A stretch of 64,000 nt of DNA from Halocaridina rubra (GCA_037179515.1 JAXCGZ010009453.1:124001-188000); one strand, 5' to 3'. Numbered from the stretch's first letter, positions 8,798 through 20,327 are shown. Numbers and translations: made by a program. The notes: generated from the sequence alone by a model not told the origin.

Positions 8798-10042
8798 ATG
8801 GAAACCGTCAAAACATTCGATGAGGAGCGTTACCTGGACATAATGATTGCTAGGGGTGAGAGATACGGTTTTTTCCCAAGACAGAGACTCTTCGAATGGG
8901 CTCATGAGATGATGGTTGAGCGCCGAAATAAGCTGGAGAAGAGAGCAAGTGATGAGGCACAAGCACAACGTGATGAGGCACAAGCACAACGTGAACATGA
9001 GGTTGCACTTGCTCGGCTACGAGCGGGAATCCCAGTCAGTAGTCCTTTATCCGGAAATAGAGATTACAGGAACGGGAAGCACAAGAGCCCCTCACAGAAC
9101 TTCAATCGTCCAGTTCCTCCTCCTAACACTCCTAAGCCTTATTACAGCCATGCACCCACACTCAAGAAGGATGACCTGGTAAGACCTAAGCCTCAGCAGT
9201 TCAGAGGCAAAGGCCATTACTCTGCTCCACCTTCCCAGGGTTTTCAGCCAAACTCTAAGAGCCACCACGCTCCCTCACACAGCGGCTTCCCACATAGCCG
9301 TCTGGCCACTCACTCAGCCCATGTTGTGGAAACAGGGCCAGAAAGGGCCAATGAGGATAACGCCGAGGAACCACCACACAAACTTGCCAATGTGGAATTC
9401 ATCGAACATGATGATCTGGAAATGATCCCAAAATGCCTAGAAACCATAAATGGTGTGGAAGCTGAGATAGCCCTTGACACAGGGGCCAATGGCATACTTG
9501 TTGACGAGAGATTCGTCAGGGATGAAGATTTTACCAGCAAAGTCGTTCGTGTGCGGGTTGCTGAAGGAACACCCCAAATACGACGCTGCTGTGTCATTAA
9601 CCTGGATTGCAAATACTACAAGGGAAAAGCCCCAGCTGTGGCAATGATTGGGCTTATGTACCCTGTCTTGATGGGTCATGCACTGAACCTAGTTCCTACT
9701 TTCCAGGCTGACCTCTACCATACGGACATTTCTCGTTATAACTTCCCTCGGGGGAAGTCACATGAAGCTATTTCAGCAGCAACTCCTGGCCTCGATGCCA
9801 AGAATATGGACGATTCTCCGACTGACACCGTTGAGTCTGCCGCAGTTAGTAAACGTAATGTGGAACACGGAGAGTTTCCACCTCCTTTACCAGATGATGC
9901 ACCTCTAGAGCCATTGAAGTCCCGTCCAGACTTTGCCAAGTTGCAGCTAGACTGCCCCAGCCTCAAACGCTGGATGCAGCAGGCCACCGAGGGAAGGACC
10001 TTCACAGTGAGAGGAGGAGGCCAGATCACTTATGCCCATTAA
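8798..10042 (+). CDS. gag-protease polyprotein of the Gmr1-like element
   Basis: I place the start at the ATG at 8798, which aligns with the ATG at 1646 in the other copy. The N-terminus has FDEERYL, then a charged helical stretch with a duplicated DEAQAQR motif that is single in the minus copy. A proline/histidine-rich linker follows, then the aspartic protease core ALDTGANG (catalytic Asp codon 9476-9478) with LVDERF downstream. The usual ~200-residue capsid domain and CCHC knuckle are not visible, and both copies lack them. A TAA at 10040-10042 separates it from integrase, which continues in the same frame, so the stop may be a mutation in a gag-pol frame. Confidence 0.82.
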   Translation: METVKTFDEERYLDIMIARGERYGFFPRQRLFEWAHEMMVERRNKLEKRASDEAQAQRDEAQAQREHEVALARLRAGIPVSSPLSGNRDYRNGKHKSPSQNFNRPVPPPNTPKPYYSHAPTLKKDDLVRPKPQQFRGKGHYSAPPSQGFQPNSKSHHAPSHSGFPHSRLATHSAHVVETGPERANEDNAEEPPHKLANVEFIEHDDLEMIPKCLETINGVEAEIALDTGANGILVDERFVRDEDFTSKVVRVRVAEGTPQIRRCCVINLDCKYYKGKAPAVAMIGLMYPVLMGHALNLVPTFQADLYHTDISRYNFPRGKSHEAISAATPGLDAKNMDDSPTDTVESAAVSKRNVEHGEFPPPLPDDAPLEPLKSRPDFAKLQLDCPSLKRWMQQATEGRTFTVRGGGQITYAH

Positions 10043-11170
10043 GATGGAGTACTTCTTAGGCATGTGACTAAAGATGGCCACACCTTTAAACAGTTGGTGG
10101 TGCCCGCTTTGTTGCGCCGCCAGGCTATGTATGTGGCACACCATTTACCTCTGAGTGGACACAGAGGCAAAGCAAAAACTCAGTACGTCCCTCAGAAGGC
10201 TTTTGCATGGCCAAACATGTACACCGAGGTAGACAGATATGTAGGCTCCTGCCCTATCTGTCAATCCACCTTTACGGCACCGGTACCGAAAGTTCCCATG
10301 GGGATAACTAAGCTCTCAATGGGGAAATTTTCCAAGGTCGCTATTGACATATTAGGTCCTATTAATTCAGCTTTGTCCACGGGGAAACAGTTCCTCCTGG
10401 TATATGTCGACCTGGCAACAAGGTACCCAGATGCAATGCCACTGTCTTCTATCATGACTGAAGCAGTCGCTCATGCCCTATTTGAAATCTGCTCCAGGGT
10501 TAGCTTTCCTGAGCAGGTCACTTCTGACAATGGAAGCCAGTTTACAAGTAGGCACTTTGAGGCTTTCTGTAACCTTTAAGAAATGAAGCACATTCATACG
10601 AGTGTCTATCATGCCCAATCAAATGGAGCATGCGAACGCTATAACGGGACATTGAAGTGATGTTTGCGCAAGCTAGTGATAGATATACCTAGGCAGTGGG
10701 ACAAGTACGTCCCTGCTGCACTTTTCTCCTTCAGAGACACGCCCCACGACACTACTGGATACTCGCCTTTCGAGCTGATTTATGGTCATAAGGTCGGAGG
10801 CCCAGTAGAATTCTTGGCAGAATGTTGGGATTCACCTACCATCAAAGATGACGATAGGGACGTCCATGAGTATATTTTGAAGTTTTCGTCTCACCTCAAA
10901 AAGGATTGGAAAACTGCACAATTAGCCATTAAGGGTCACCAGCAAACTGCCAAGCTCCTCTTTGACAAGCGTGTGCGGCGTCGTGCCTGACACCCGGAGA
11001 TCGAGCTCTGTTACTTCTTCCAACAGATACCTACAAACTAATGCTACGCTGGAAAGGACCGTACACTGTGGTACACCGGGTGACCCCTGACAATTATGTG
11101 CTAAATGTTGATGGCAATAACCGGAAATACCACATTAACCAGCTGAAACTTTATTGTGAGGACCCGGAGG
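10043..11170 (+). pseudogene. integrase of the Gmr1-like element, lying upstream of RT
   Basis: An HHCC zinc-binding region (HHLPLSGH, then CPIC near 10254) is followed by the catalytic core: Asp at 10346 (DILGPI), Asp at 10526 (TSDNGSQF) and Glu at 10634 (ACERYNG). The last two are separated by 35 residues, the D35E spacing of retroviral-type integrases. A C-terminal domain follows (LRWKGPYTV, HINQLKLY). The frame equals that of gag-protease but is broken by TAA at 10577, TGA at 10658 and a frameshift near 10985. Integrase joins the cDNA to the target DNA. Its place before RT is the Copia order. Confidence 0.85.
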
Positions 11171-12435
11171 CCCACAGGGATCCTGCGCTGGCACTCTCAG
11201 CAACCCCTATAGATGCCCCCAGCGACAACAGAACCTCCGAGGCTGCAGCAACACAGGTGCTCCATTATAGCCACCCCTTACCTCCTATATTGGAATACTC
11301 CACCCTTGCAGTGGAGACAGACTTACGGGAGTGGAGTTTTTTGGAAGAAGCCCCTCTGGCCGCAGCCACCGCTCTTGCAGGTGAAGACATAAGCTTAGCT
11401 TTTGATGATGGTAAGGATCCTGCCATTTCCACACACCGAAAAGAGAGTGTGAGTAATTGCATTATTAACTCCAGACTGCAACCGAGTCAACGGGAACAGC
11501 TGCACAAGCTATTAGATGACTATTAGAACGTTTTCAACGACCTCCCAGGCATTACCACTACCCTTGAGCATCATGTCAGATTGACTGACCCAGAGCCATT
11601 TCGGCATTCCTATGGTCATCCCCACCAGCTGTCCTTACAGCTGAAGGAAGATCTTGACACTTGGGTCCGCCTTGGAATAGTTGAAAAGAGCATTTCGCCT
11701 TGGTGTTCGCCGTTACTGGCAGTGCGTAAGCGAGATGGCAGTCACAGGTTCTGCCTTGACTGTCGTAAGCTTAACTCCTGTACCATCTTTGATGGAGAAC
11801 CCATTGCTGACGCCGAGCATATTTTCTCGTTGCTTTCCCAAGCCCGTTACCTATCCAAGTTGGATTTGGCCAGTGGATTTTGGCAAGTCCCGTTGAGTGA
11901 GACTACCAAGCCTCTTACAGCTTTTTCCACAAGATATGGTCTATACCAGTTCAGGATCATGCCTTTTGGTATGGTAAATGCCCCTGGCTCCTTTAGCAGA
12001 CTCATGAGGATAGTACTACAGGATTTCGACAATGTTTCATGCTTTATAGACGACATCCTGGTGCATTCTCAGGATTGGTCATCGCACCTCGAGACTCTCC
12101 GCAGAGTTCTCACTCGTCTGAACCAGCATGGACTTCATTTAAAGCCTTCCAAATGTGAGATTGGTTTCATACAATTGCAGTATCTCGGCCACGTGGTTGG
12201 AGAAGGAGCTATGTCCCCTTTACATGACAGGGTACAAGCTATTAAGGATATGGAGAAACCTGCTACTGTCACTCAACTGAGATCATTCCTGGGTAGTGTC
12301 GGCTACTACCAACGGTTCATTCCACACTTTAATACTATCGCTGCCCCTTTGCAGCAAATGACCTCCTCGAAGCAAAGTAAAACCTCCCCTGTCCAATGGA
12401 CAGATGAAGCGGAGAGAGCATTTTTCAAGCTCTGA
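11171..12435 (+). pseudogene. Ty3/gypsy-type reverse transcriptase of the Gmr1-like element
   Basis: After a variable linker and a TAG at 11524-11526 the frame carries RT blocks in order: SPWCSPLLAVRKRDGSHRFC, YLSKLDLASGFWQVPL, LYQFRIMPFGMVNAPG, the active site CFIDDILVHS (near 12040-12063), and YLGHVVGEG followed by LRSFLGSVGYYQRFIPHF. F(I)DD with LVH is gypsy-like rather than the YVDD of Copia. The 11581-12435 stretch is uninterrupted, so the RT core reads intact, ending at TGA (12433-12435), where CGA to TGA would explain the stop. RT copies element RNA into cDNA. Confidence 0.88.
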
Positions 12436-12925
12436 GAAGCATTGGCGGGTGAGCCAGTATTACAACTGGTAAACCCTGATTTTCCATTTATCTTGCAGAC
12501 CGACGCCTCAGACGAAGGTCTGGGTGCCGTCTCTTGCAAGCCCGATCAGACAACTCAGCAGAAGTAGCTCCAGTGCGATATGCAAGCCGCAGGCTTCGCC
12601 CTGCAGAGCGAAATTACTCCACCATGGAGAAGGAAGCTCTAGCTGCATATTGGGCCATAAAAAATTTGAAGTCCATCTGTATGGCCAACATTTTACACTG
12701 AGAACCGACCACTGACCTCTCCTATATTTACAGACTGCAGACAAGCTAAATCCTCGCCTGAAAAGGTGGGCACTTTACCTGAATCTTTTCAAATTCACTG
12801 CCCAACATGTTCATGGCAAGGACAATGACCTTGCTGATCTACTGAGTCGACGGTCGTTACCCTCAAATGAGGAAGCTGGTGCTGTTAGCCTCAATTTGAC
12901 TAGTCAGTCAAGATTACTTCTCTGA
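12436..12925 (+). pseudogene. RNase H of the Gmr1-like element, frameshifted
   Basis: Directly after the RT stop the same frame gives LQTDASDEGLGAV, the first catalytic block of gypsy RNase H. A frameshift near 12545 follows, then YSTMEKEALAAYWAIK, a further shift, HLYGQHFTLRTDH, a TGA at about 12713, RLKRWALYLNLFKF and HGKDNDLADLLSR. These are the standard blocks in the standard order, so the domain was complete before decay. It ends the polyprotein at TGA 12923-12925. RNase H removes the RNA strand during cDNA synthesis. Confidence 0.8.
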
Positions 12926-13546
12926 TGTGTTGTTTATTTTTTATGTTTATCTTTTATGTCTTTAATACTGTACTGTACTTGTTTATTTTAGCATACAAAC
13001 GTTATTCCTAATGGAAGACGAAAAAGATGAAGAAGAATTCTTTGATCATAGTTTTATATTTCCCTTTGTGGGACTTTGAAAGCCAGAACATGGCAGAAAC
13101 ATTTTAGTTTAGTGTTGAATAGCTGAAACTTTTAAATCTAGTCGCCAATGTTAATGACGACGTGGTTCAAATTTTTAATTTGCGTTTACTGTATTTTTTT
13201 TTTTATATTATATTATTGCCTTCTTGCATGTGAAGCATTCATGAACTTAAATATTGATATTCACTGATATCTAATTGTGATTTAATTTTCTTGAAATTTG
13301 AATTTGATCACATTTCTTTTATGTTTTGCATGTCATTTAATGTTTTGTTTACAAGACTTGTTCACTTTTCCTAATAGTATGATATGTTCCAGTGGTGGAT
13401 CCCATTCTTATTGTTCATTTGCTCCTTTCCATGAGAAGGATATCTCATCCCTCATAATAACACTGAAGTCACCGTAACTTCCTCTGTTCTTTTTTCGCCT
13501 TCTGTAGTAGAATTTTGCTAAATCAATATTCTCTAGAAAGGGCCTT
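12926..13546 (+). other. 3' untranslated region of the Gmr1-like element
   Basis: About 620 bp of AT-rich sequence between the RNase H stop and the 3' LTR holds no coding frame I can support. Its last bases, AGAAAGGGCCTT, are a weak candidate for the polypurine tract just before the LTR start. Confidence 0.55.
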
Positions 13547-15493
13547 TGTGACAGAGTGTTTCACTCAAAGTCACCAGAGGCTGTTAGATGCCTTATTAAT
13601 TAATTTAGTAACTTAACTGTTATTTTCTAACTAATAAAATTAATTCCTACTTCTTGACTTTTGCAGATTATGATTATTTGCAATTTATATTTTAGCTTAT
13701 AGCTAATTTTAAATATACCTTATTTACTCTTCTTGTACGTGTAGAAGAATAGTCCCGATATAAAGGCTGCTCCTATTTTTCATCTGCTACGAGCCAAGAA
13801 CATTCTGGAGATTGTTTACCAGTAACCTAACTTTTCATTATTATTCTCGTTTTATTTTATTTGCTTCCACTTGTTGCACCTAAAAATACTGTCGCTCCCT
13901 TGCATCTCTGCTATAATTACCTGCCAGGGACCATCACTAAAATAGTCCTTAAATGATATCAGAGCCAGTTACTGCTCTAGAAATGCATCCTACAGATGAA
14001 CTCACCAGGAGGGACAATGAGGCGTCCTCCTTTGGCGCCCAAAACTTCCAAGAGGCAACATCTCGCCTGAGCAGTCTAAGTTTATTTCAAACCTTATTTA
14101 CGTGGCATCTTCACAGGAATTCATCTAGCACAACAAGGTGAGGATAGTGTATGGTAAAGCTCGTGGGTCAAGCAAATTGGTTTATTTTCGAGAATTAGTT
14201 ACATTCGTTACTGGCTAAATCTTACGGATTTTTATTCTCAGATTCCATTCCCATACACACGAAATTTTTTTCATTACCAAACTGGAATCTCACATGCAAA
14301 AGTTAATTCCTTAACCTGTAAATTACAGCTGATATACATTGCTAAGAAGTTTCTTTTCATTAAATGTGATAAACGAAAATCTCATCCTCTGAAGACTGGT
14401 TATGAGCCCGTAAAAATCTATCTCTTTTCCTAATAAATTCTAATTTCATTTCACCTCTTTCTATTATCGTAAATAAAGTGCTTTATGTCAAAACTCGTCA
14501 ATAAAGCTATTTGCTATATAAATTGCAAATAATTAATCATTTAGCTAAAGTGTTTTATGCTATAAACTGCAAATAATTAAAAGGTAATTTTACCCTGTTG
14601 ACTTTGCAAATATTTCTTGTTAACCACAATTTAATGAATGCATACTGTATTTATCTTGCTAATTCTTCATATGTTGGGGATAAAGTGTTTTGAGTTATAA
14701 GTTGCAAATACCTCAAAAGGTGGTTTTGCACTCTTTTTTTTTCATTGCAAAGCTCTTGATAACCAAAAGTGAATGAATACTGTATTTATCTCGTAGATTC
14801 TTCCTTTACCCTAAATAGAGTGTTTTACCATATTAATTGTAAATCAGTAATAAGCATTGCAACTTTTGTGGTTGCCCACAATTTAAGGAATACATACAGT
14901 ACTGTATTTGTCTTGCTTATTCTTCATTTATTGTGAATAAATTGTTTTCCTTTAAAACCAGTAAAGAATTAATGGTTTTGTATGCTATTATGGTAGCATA
15001 AATATTTCTGGTTAGCTGTGAATAACCAATATATTTTTATCCAGTAGAATGACATTGGAAACTCATTATATGTGTGCTCATGCTTTCAGTTTCCCATTAT
15101 AAACAGTGTGTCATTTCTGTTTCTGAAATTGCAGTGTCCTGTATTCTACTCTGCCTGTGTGACAGAGGTAATCATCGAGTTGAGGCCAAAGTCTTGGCAT
15201 ACGTCCGTGGTGCTGGGAAACGAAATCGTGCTCACCACCTCCGGGATTCGAGGCAGCATTTCATAAAATTTAATTTAATAAATTTAATTCAATTCTTTTA
15301 ATGTCATTGCATTTCCAAAATTAAAAGAAAGTTGAATTCTGAGTTTCATTTAACCGACTAATGGTACAAGAGATGGGGTGTTCAAGTACAAATGTCAGTC
15401 CTGTCTGTTTGTGAGCTCTTAACCGAGCTCGGTACTTTGAGTCCCCTTAGTAAAACAGAATCTTAACAACACTCAACCATCCTAACCCCAACA
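13547..15493 (+). repeat. 3' LTR (1947 bp) of the Gmr1-like element
   Basis: It starts TGTGACAGAG, ends CCCCAACA and is followed by the target-site duplication CAGAT. It matches the 5' LTR with scattered substitutions and small indels, so insertion was fairly recent. The 997-bp intron-like block is at 14138-15134. Confidence 0.93.
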
Positions 15494-15574
15494 CAGATTT
15501 AGTACAATTTACCCATTCAGCTTCAGAACTCTTACCAGAGTCAGTGAAATTACTATCATAAGTAGCTTTACAGA
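15494..15574 (-). pseudogene. continuation of the old gypsy remnant (upstream of protease)
   Basis: This 81-bp stretch continues the reading frame of 5083-5230 across the Gmr1-like insertion once one CAGAT copy is removed. The minus strand reads KATYDSNFTDSGKSSEAEW, like the acidic spacer often found between zinc knuckles and protease in gypsy gag-pol. It is cut on its right by the 5' LTR of the second gypsy element. Confidence 0.5.
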
Positions 15575-15822
15575 TGTGAGAGTTGAAGTTTAATTTTTTA
15601 TTATTATTTATTCTGATTGCTTTCTTATTTGTATTCATTTCCTATTATATAGAGTTTAATTCTCTTGTTTTGATATTCTTGTTCTTATACTTGATTTGTC
15701 TATTGTTGATGCCCGGATGAGTGGCTTGTTTTGTTTATATCAGCCTCAAGAATAAAGCCCTATTTTTATTAATCTATATTAATTGACCCTACCATAAAAA
15801 TTAATAGACTTAGGACCCAATA
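15575..15822 (+). repeat. 5' LTR of the second gypsy element
   Basis: It matches the 3' LTR at 20328-20579 with substitutions and small indels. It ends near GACCCAATA and is followed within a few bases by TGGCGACGAGCTG, a likely primer-binding site whose tRNA I do not identify. Confidence 0.82.
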
Positions 15823-16093
15823 TTTTTGGCGACGAGCTGTCTGGATAGAACCTCAATATTTTGAAGTTGTTTTTGACCGATTATGACCGCTGATTTTCAA
15901 AAGATATGTGGGATTTCTAAAACCTATGCTAGCTATCGGTAGGTGTAGCACCGGCAAATATTTGATAGGCTATCGTATGCTACCTATTGCTCCTGTTAGT
16001 CTTGTAGGCCTACATGGATTGAGGTACAGTAATAAAGATTGGCTTTTGTTGTTTTTGAAAAATACTTCATCTGTTACCTAAGCTAGGCTAACC

Positions 16094-16900
16094 ATGGTTA
16101 GCAAAAATGCAAAAATTGAGCCTTTTAATCCTAAACTTATGAACTTTAATGTGTGGATGTCCATGCTTGAGGCACATTTTACCCACAGTGGTATAGCTGA
16201 ATGCACTAAAAAGAAAAATTGCTTGCTTGTTTCACTAGGCAGTGAAGTATATAGCACTCTAGCTAGTCTGTGCCCCAGATATGCCTCATCTCAGGATTCT
16301 TTCTGATTTAGTAGAGATTTTGGAAGGTCATTTTATTGCCAAGCCTTCTTATCACAGAAGCTTAATTCAGTTTCAGCAAAGAAAATAGAAACCTGGTGAA
16401 AATCTGCATAATCTTTATACTGATCTCAGAGCACTTCCAAAGACTAATTGTGGCAATCAGTTTGATGCTAGGATTCGCGATCAATTGTTTATGGCTATTG
16501 AATCAGAAGTATATTTTCCTAATTTAGCAGCGGAATATCTAAACTTGCAAACTATGACTTCTTCTGCCACATTGGACAGAATGTTAAATTTTGAAAAAGC
16601 TTTTTGTGGTGAAAAACTTCTTACTCAAGTGAAAGCTTTGAATATTAATTCAAGTAGGACTACTCCTACCCTTAATGGTAGAAAAGAGGCAAGTTGCCGA
16701 CAATACTCACCATAGTGAGTATTGTCGTTTTTCTCATCATTCTTGTTCAGTGTGTAACAAAAAAGGACACTTGAAAAAAGTTTGTAATTTTAATAAGGAA
16801 GTTTCCCAGGGTTTTAATTTTTTTCGGAGTCCTGAGAACCAAAAGTATGGTGACGGAAAAAAGCAGCCATATCACTTTGTCAGAAAAAACAGAGGGTAAG
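16094..16900 (+). pseudogene. gag with zinc knuckle, second gypsy element
   Basis: The frame starts at ATG 16094 (MVSKNAKIEPFNP) and has a gypsy gag block VWMSMLEAHFTHSGI. A frameshift near 16300 and a stop near 16390 interrupt it; the frame resumes with RIRDQLFMAIESEVYF and ends in a knuckle CSVCNKKGHLKKVCN (CX2CX4HX4C). Gag forms the particle and the knuckle binds element RNA. The pieces are colinear in three frames, so it is a decayed single gene. Confidence 0.78.
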
Positions 16901-16911
16901 AAAAAAAGCTA

Positions 16912-17480
16912 ATGCAGTTATTGAAAAAACCTAATGCAGTTATTGAAAAAACCCTACTTGAGGAAGATTGTGATTGTAATCAGTTCTTAAGTTTAAATGA
17001 ATCTGCTCCAGTAGGGAAAGAAAACAGGATTTTGAGTATAGAAAATAGCCCTACTGTAATAACTAATATTAATTTACACTTAAATGATAAAGAAGTTTCA
17101 TATGAAGTTGATAGTGGTGCTGGAGTTTCCACTTTAGGTTGCAAGTGGGTTCAATGATTAGCTTTACCTATGCAGAAAAAAAAAACCTAAAAGCTTATGG
17201 GAACAGTAATGTTAATATCATGGGTAAAGTTTATTGAATGTTGTTTATAATGATTTCACTATAAGACATAGATTTTATGTTGTTGACAATTATAACCCAA
17301 ACTTGTGTGGTAGGGATTTAATGTCTAAGATTGGAATTGCTTTGACGAGTGTTGATGATTGTGAAAATAAACTAATAAACAGCATAATGGATGCTAGAGC
17401 TCAGCTAGATAAATTTTCAGCTGATTAAAAATTGCCAATTACGAGCATAGTAGCTAAGGTTAATCTTAAAGGGTAATGCA
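16912..17480 (+). pseudogene. aspartic protease region, second gypsy element
   Basis: SYEVDSGAGVSTLGCKW carries the DSGA form of the retropepsin active site near 17100. A stop at 17155 and a frameshift follow, then IRHRFYVVDNYNPNLCGRD, the typical end of a gypsy protease. An upstream direct repeat (AATGCAGTTATTGAAAAAAC twice near 16912-16950) looks like a small local duplication. Confidence 0.7.
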
Positions 17481-18880
17481 GTACTAAAATTTCAGAAGGC
17501 TAGAACAGTGCCATTTCATTATAAGAAATTAGTAGAGGATATTTTAGATAAATTGGTTTCTGATGACATTATAGAGCCAGTAAGTTTTAGTGATTGGGCG
17601 GCTCCCATTGTTCCAGTATTAAAAGCAGATAAGAAATCTATGAGGATTTGTGGAGAGTGTAAAAAGTTGAATCAAAACATAGTTTGTGATAAATATCCTC
17701 TTTCAAGTGTAGAGGAGATTTTATCAGTAGTTGGCAAGGGTAAAATATTTTCTAAAATTGATCTTGAAAATGCAAACTTGCAATTACCAGTTGATGATAA
17801 ATGCCAAAAGCATCTTGTAATAAATTCTTATGAAGGTCTTTTTAAATAAAAACGACTTCCTTTTGGTTTGGCATCATCACCAGCTATCTTTCAAAGATTT
17901 ATTTCTCAGATTTTGATGAATATTGATGATGTTGTAGCCTTTTTAGATGATATTCTTGTTGGAGGGCAAGCACAAAAAGAGCATGATGAAAGACTAGACA
18001 GAGTTTTGAGGGAATTCCAAAAGCACAATGTAGCTATAAATAAAAAGAAAACAATTTTGAATACCGATTCTCTTGAGTACTTAGGCTATGTCATTTCAGG
18101 TGATGGAATTAAACCATCAACCAAAAAACTTGAAGCCATTTTGAAAGCACACCCTCCAAAGTCTGTCAGTGATGTACAGTCCTTTTTGGGTATGATTACC
18201 TATTATAGCAGATTTGTAAAGAAGTTTTCTAGTACTTTGTCTCCCTTATATGATTTATTGAAGAAAGGTGCCAAATTTAAATGGTCATCTGTAGAAGCTA
18301 ATGCTTTCACTAAGGTCAAAGCAGAGTTATCCTACCCAGAATCTTTTGCTAGTTTTAATGGAAATTATCCAGTAATTGCAGAAGTAGATGTATCTCCAGT
18401 GGGTGTTGGCTGCGTTTTGATGCAGGAAATGCATGGTATCAAAAAAACAGTCTATTTTGCCAGTAAAAAGTTGTCATCTGCAGAATTAAATTACTCCCAG
18501 TTAGACAAGGAAGCTTGGGCTTTGGTATATGCTGTAATATAATTTAAATATTTTTTATTGGGTCGCAGATTTATTCTTAGAACTGATCACAAACCATAAC
18601 TTGGATTATTTGGTAGAACCAAATAGATTCCAGTAAATGCAAATGCTAGAGTGCAGTGATGGGCTTTGCTTTTGTCACAGTATGATTAAGACTTAAATTT
18701 TAAATCAGGAAAAGATAATGTTGTCGCGGATGCACTCAGTCGGTTGCCAGTGCTGGATTCTAGTTTGGATTCTAGTACCCCTAATGAATATGTTCATGTT
18801 ATAGAAGCTTTGAGTAATCAAGACATTTCTTTTGAAAATGTTATGGTTTTGACTAGAAGTGACCAAGTTTTAAGTAAGGT
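17481..18880 (+). pseudogene. reverse transcriptase and RNase H, second gypsy element
   Basis: RT blocks: DIIEPVSFSDWAAPIVPV, IFSKIDLENANLQLPV, LPFGLASSPAIFQRF, active site VVAFLDDILVGG, and VQSFLGMITYYSRFVKKF. A TAA at 17847 breaks the frame just before LPFG. RNase H follows with EVDVSPVGVGCVLMQ, YFASKKLSSAELNYSQLDKE and LRTDHKP, then a decayed stretch with several stops and SGKDNVVADALSRLP. The order protease-RT-RNase H-integrase is standard Ty3/gypsy. Confidence 0.85.
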
Positions 18881-19931
18881 TTTTCAATGTGAAATTGGGT
18901 TGGGTTAATGACCCAATATTGTCTGATTACTCTGTTGTCAAATCAGATTTAAGCATTTATGATGGTGATCTTTTGTATGGGAACCTGCTGATATGTTGCA
19001 TTAATAACGATATTAATGCAATGAAAACAGAAGCACATAATTGGATTTGGTGGATCAAACTGGACCAGAACATATCAGAAATAACTAAATCTTATGGATA
19101 TTGTTTTAAAAATTTCCAGACTCCACAGTCAGCAGTATTATCTTGGCCAGAAACTGGGAAACCTTGGAGTAGGTTACATATAGACTACACTGGTCCAACT
19201 AGTGACTCTTATTTTTTGATAATTGTAGATTACCACACAAAATTTGTGGATGTTCATGTTACTAGATCTACCACATCAGCAATAACTACTGCTAAGTTAA
19301 GGCAGAGTTTTTATAATTTTTTATTGACAGAATTAATTGTTTCTGACAATGCCCCTTATTTTGTGTCTGAGGAGATGGAGTTTTTTTCCTGAGGAAGAAA
19401 GGCATTAAACACATTACACCTGCTTCTTATAACCCTTCTTCTAATGCCTTAGCCGAAAGGGCAGCAAAAACTTTCAAAGAGGGTCTTAGTAAATTTACTG
19501 ATGGGGATATTAATACCAGAGTATGTAAGTTTTTGTATAATTATAGAATAGCTGTACATTCCTCCACTGGGAAGGCTCCAGATGATATGATGTTTAACCG
19601 TAACTTTTGGGGAACTGTAGAAAAAATTAAACCTCAAGAAAAATGGGAGAAGGGACTGCAGAAAGAATGTAAATTTGAAAAATCAGAATATGATGTAGAT
19701 GATGCAGTTTTTGTCAAAAATCATGGGCAAGGTAAGCCTTGGTTAGAAGGCAAAATCTTAGAAGTACTAGGTGTTACTAACTACAAAGTACAACTTAAAA
19801 AATGTAGTTTGGAAAAGACATTCAGTGTAGAAGAATGCAGTTTTTCCCCAGTAATAACCAGAATTATGGTGGTATTTGTAAGCCAATTTTTCCTTCTATT
19901 CCAACTAGACTTACATCGAACTTTGATGTGA
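18881..19931 (+). pseudogene. integrase, second gypsy element
   Basis: The zinc-binding part is damaged: WIWWIKLDQNISEI followed by a C-x5-N-F motif, with the HH half not recognisable. The core has RLHIDYTGP (first Asp), IVSDNAPYF (second Asp) and, after a frameshift near 19388, ITPASYNPSSNALAERAA with the catalytic Glu. The frame from 19533 gives the C-terminal domain (HSSTGKAPDDMMF, LEGKILEVLGVTNYKV). It is inactive as written. Confidence 0.82.
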
Positions 19932-20313
19932 TTAATGAACCAGAGAGCAATGTTATAAATCCTAATAGCTGAATTCCAGATCATATCTTAGCACGAGGGT
20001 CTGCCCCTCTCTTTTTCTCTCTTACTTTATTTAATTTTCGTGCTTTTCCCTCCAATTCCCTTATATCCTTAATCCCCTCCTTTTTTTTCCCGCTCCTATC
20101 CCATCCCATCCTAAAAAAAAAATAGCATAGTTGAAAGTTCTGATAACTCCATGTATGCTACCATGGCAGTGCCAGAACCATTACCCCTTTGTAGGTCTGA
20201 TAGAACTATAAAACTGCCAGAGCGGTTAGATTTATAAAATAGGCATATATTCAAAGTAACTAATATTATAATAATAACCACTTGAATATTTTGAAAATGG
20301 AAGATTTTTTTTT

Positions 20314-20327
20314 ATGGGAAAAGGAAA
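20314..20327 (+). promoter_or_regulatory. polypurine tract, second gypsy element
   Basis: ATGGGAAAAGGAAA lies immediately before the 3' LTR start TGTGAGAG at 20328, the expected plus-strand primer site. Confidence 0.75.

Larger units (their letters stand above)
5231..15493 (+). mobile_element. Gmr1-like Ty3/gypsy LTR retrotransposon, complete-length copy with decayed pol
   Basis: Two near-identical LTRs (5231-7171 and 13547-15493) flank 6.4 kb of internal sequence. The 5-bp direct repeat CAGAT at 5226-5230 and 15494-15498 is the target-site duplication. Internal order is tRNA-Lys primer site, repeat-rich leader, gag-protease, integrase, RT, RNase H, 3' UTR. Integrase before RT is the Ty1/copia order, but the RT and integrase motifs are Ty3/gypsy type, as in the Gmr1 group. 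Pol carries several stops and frameshifts, so this copy is not autonomous. Confidence 0.93.
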
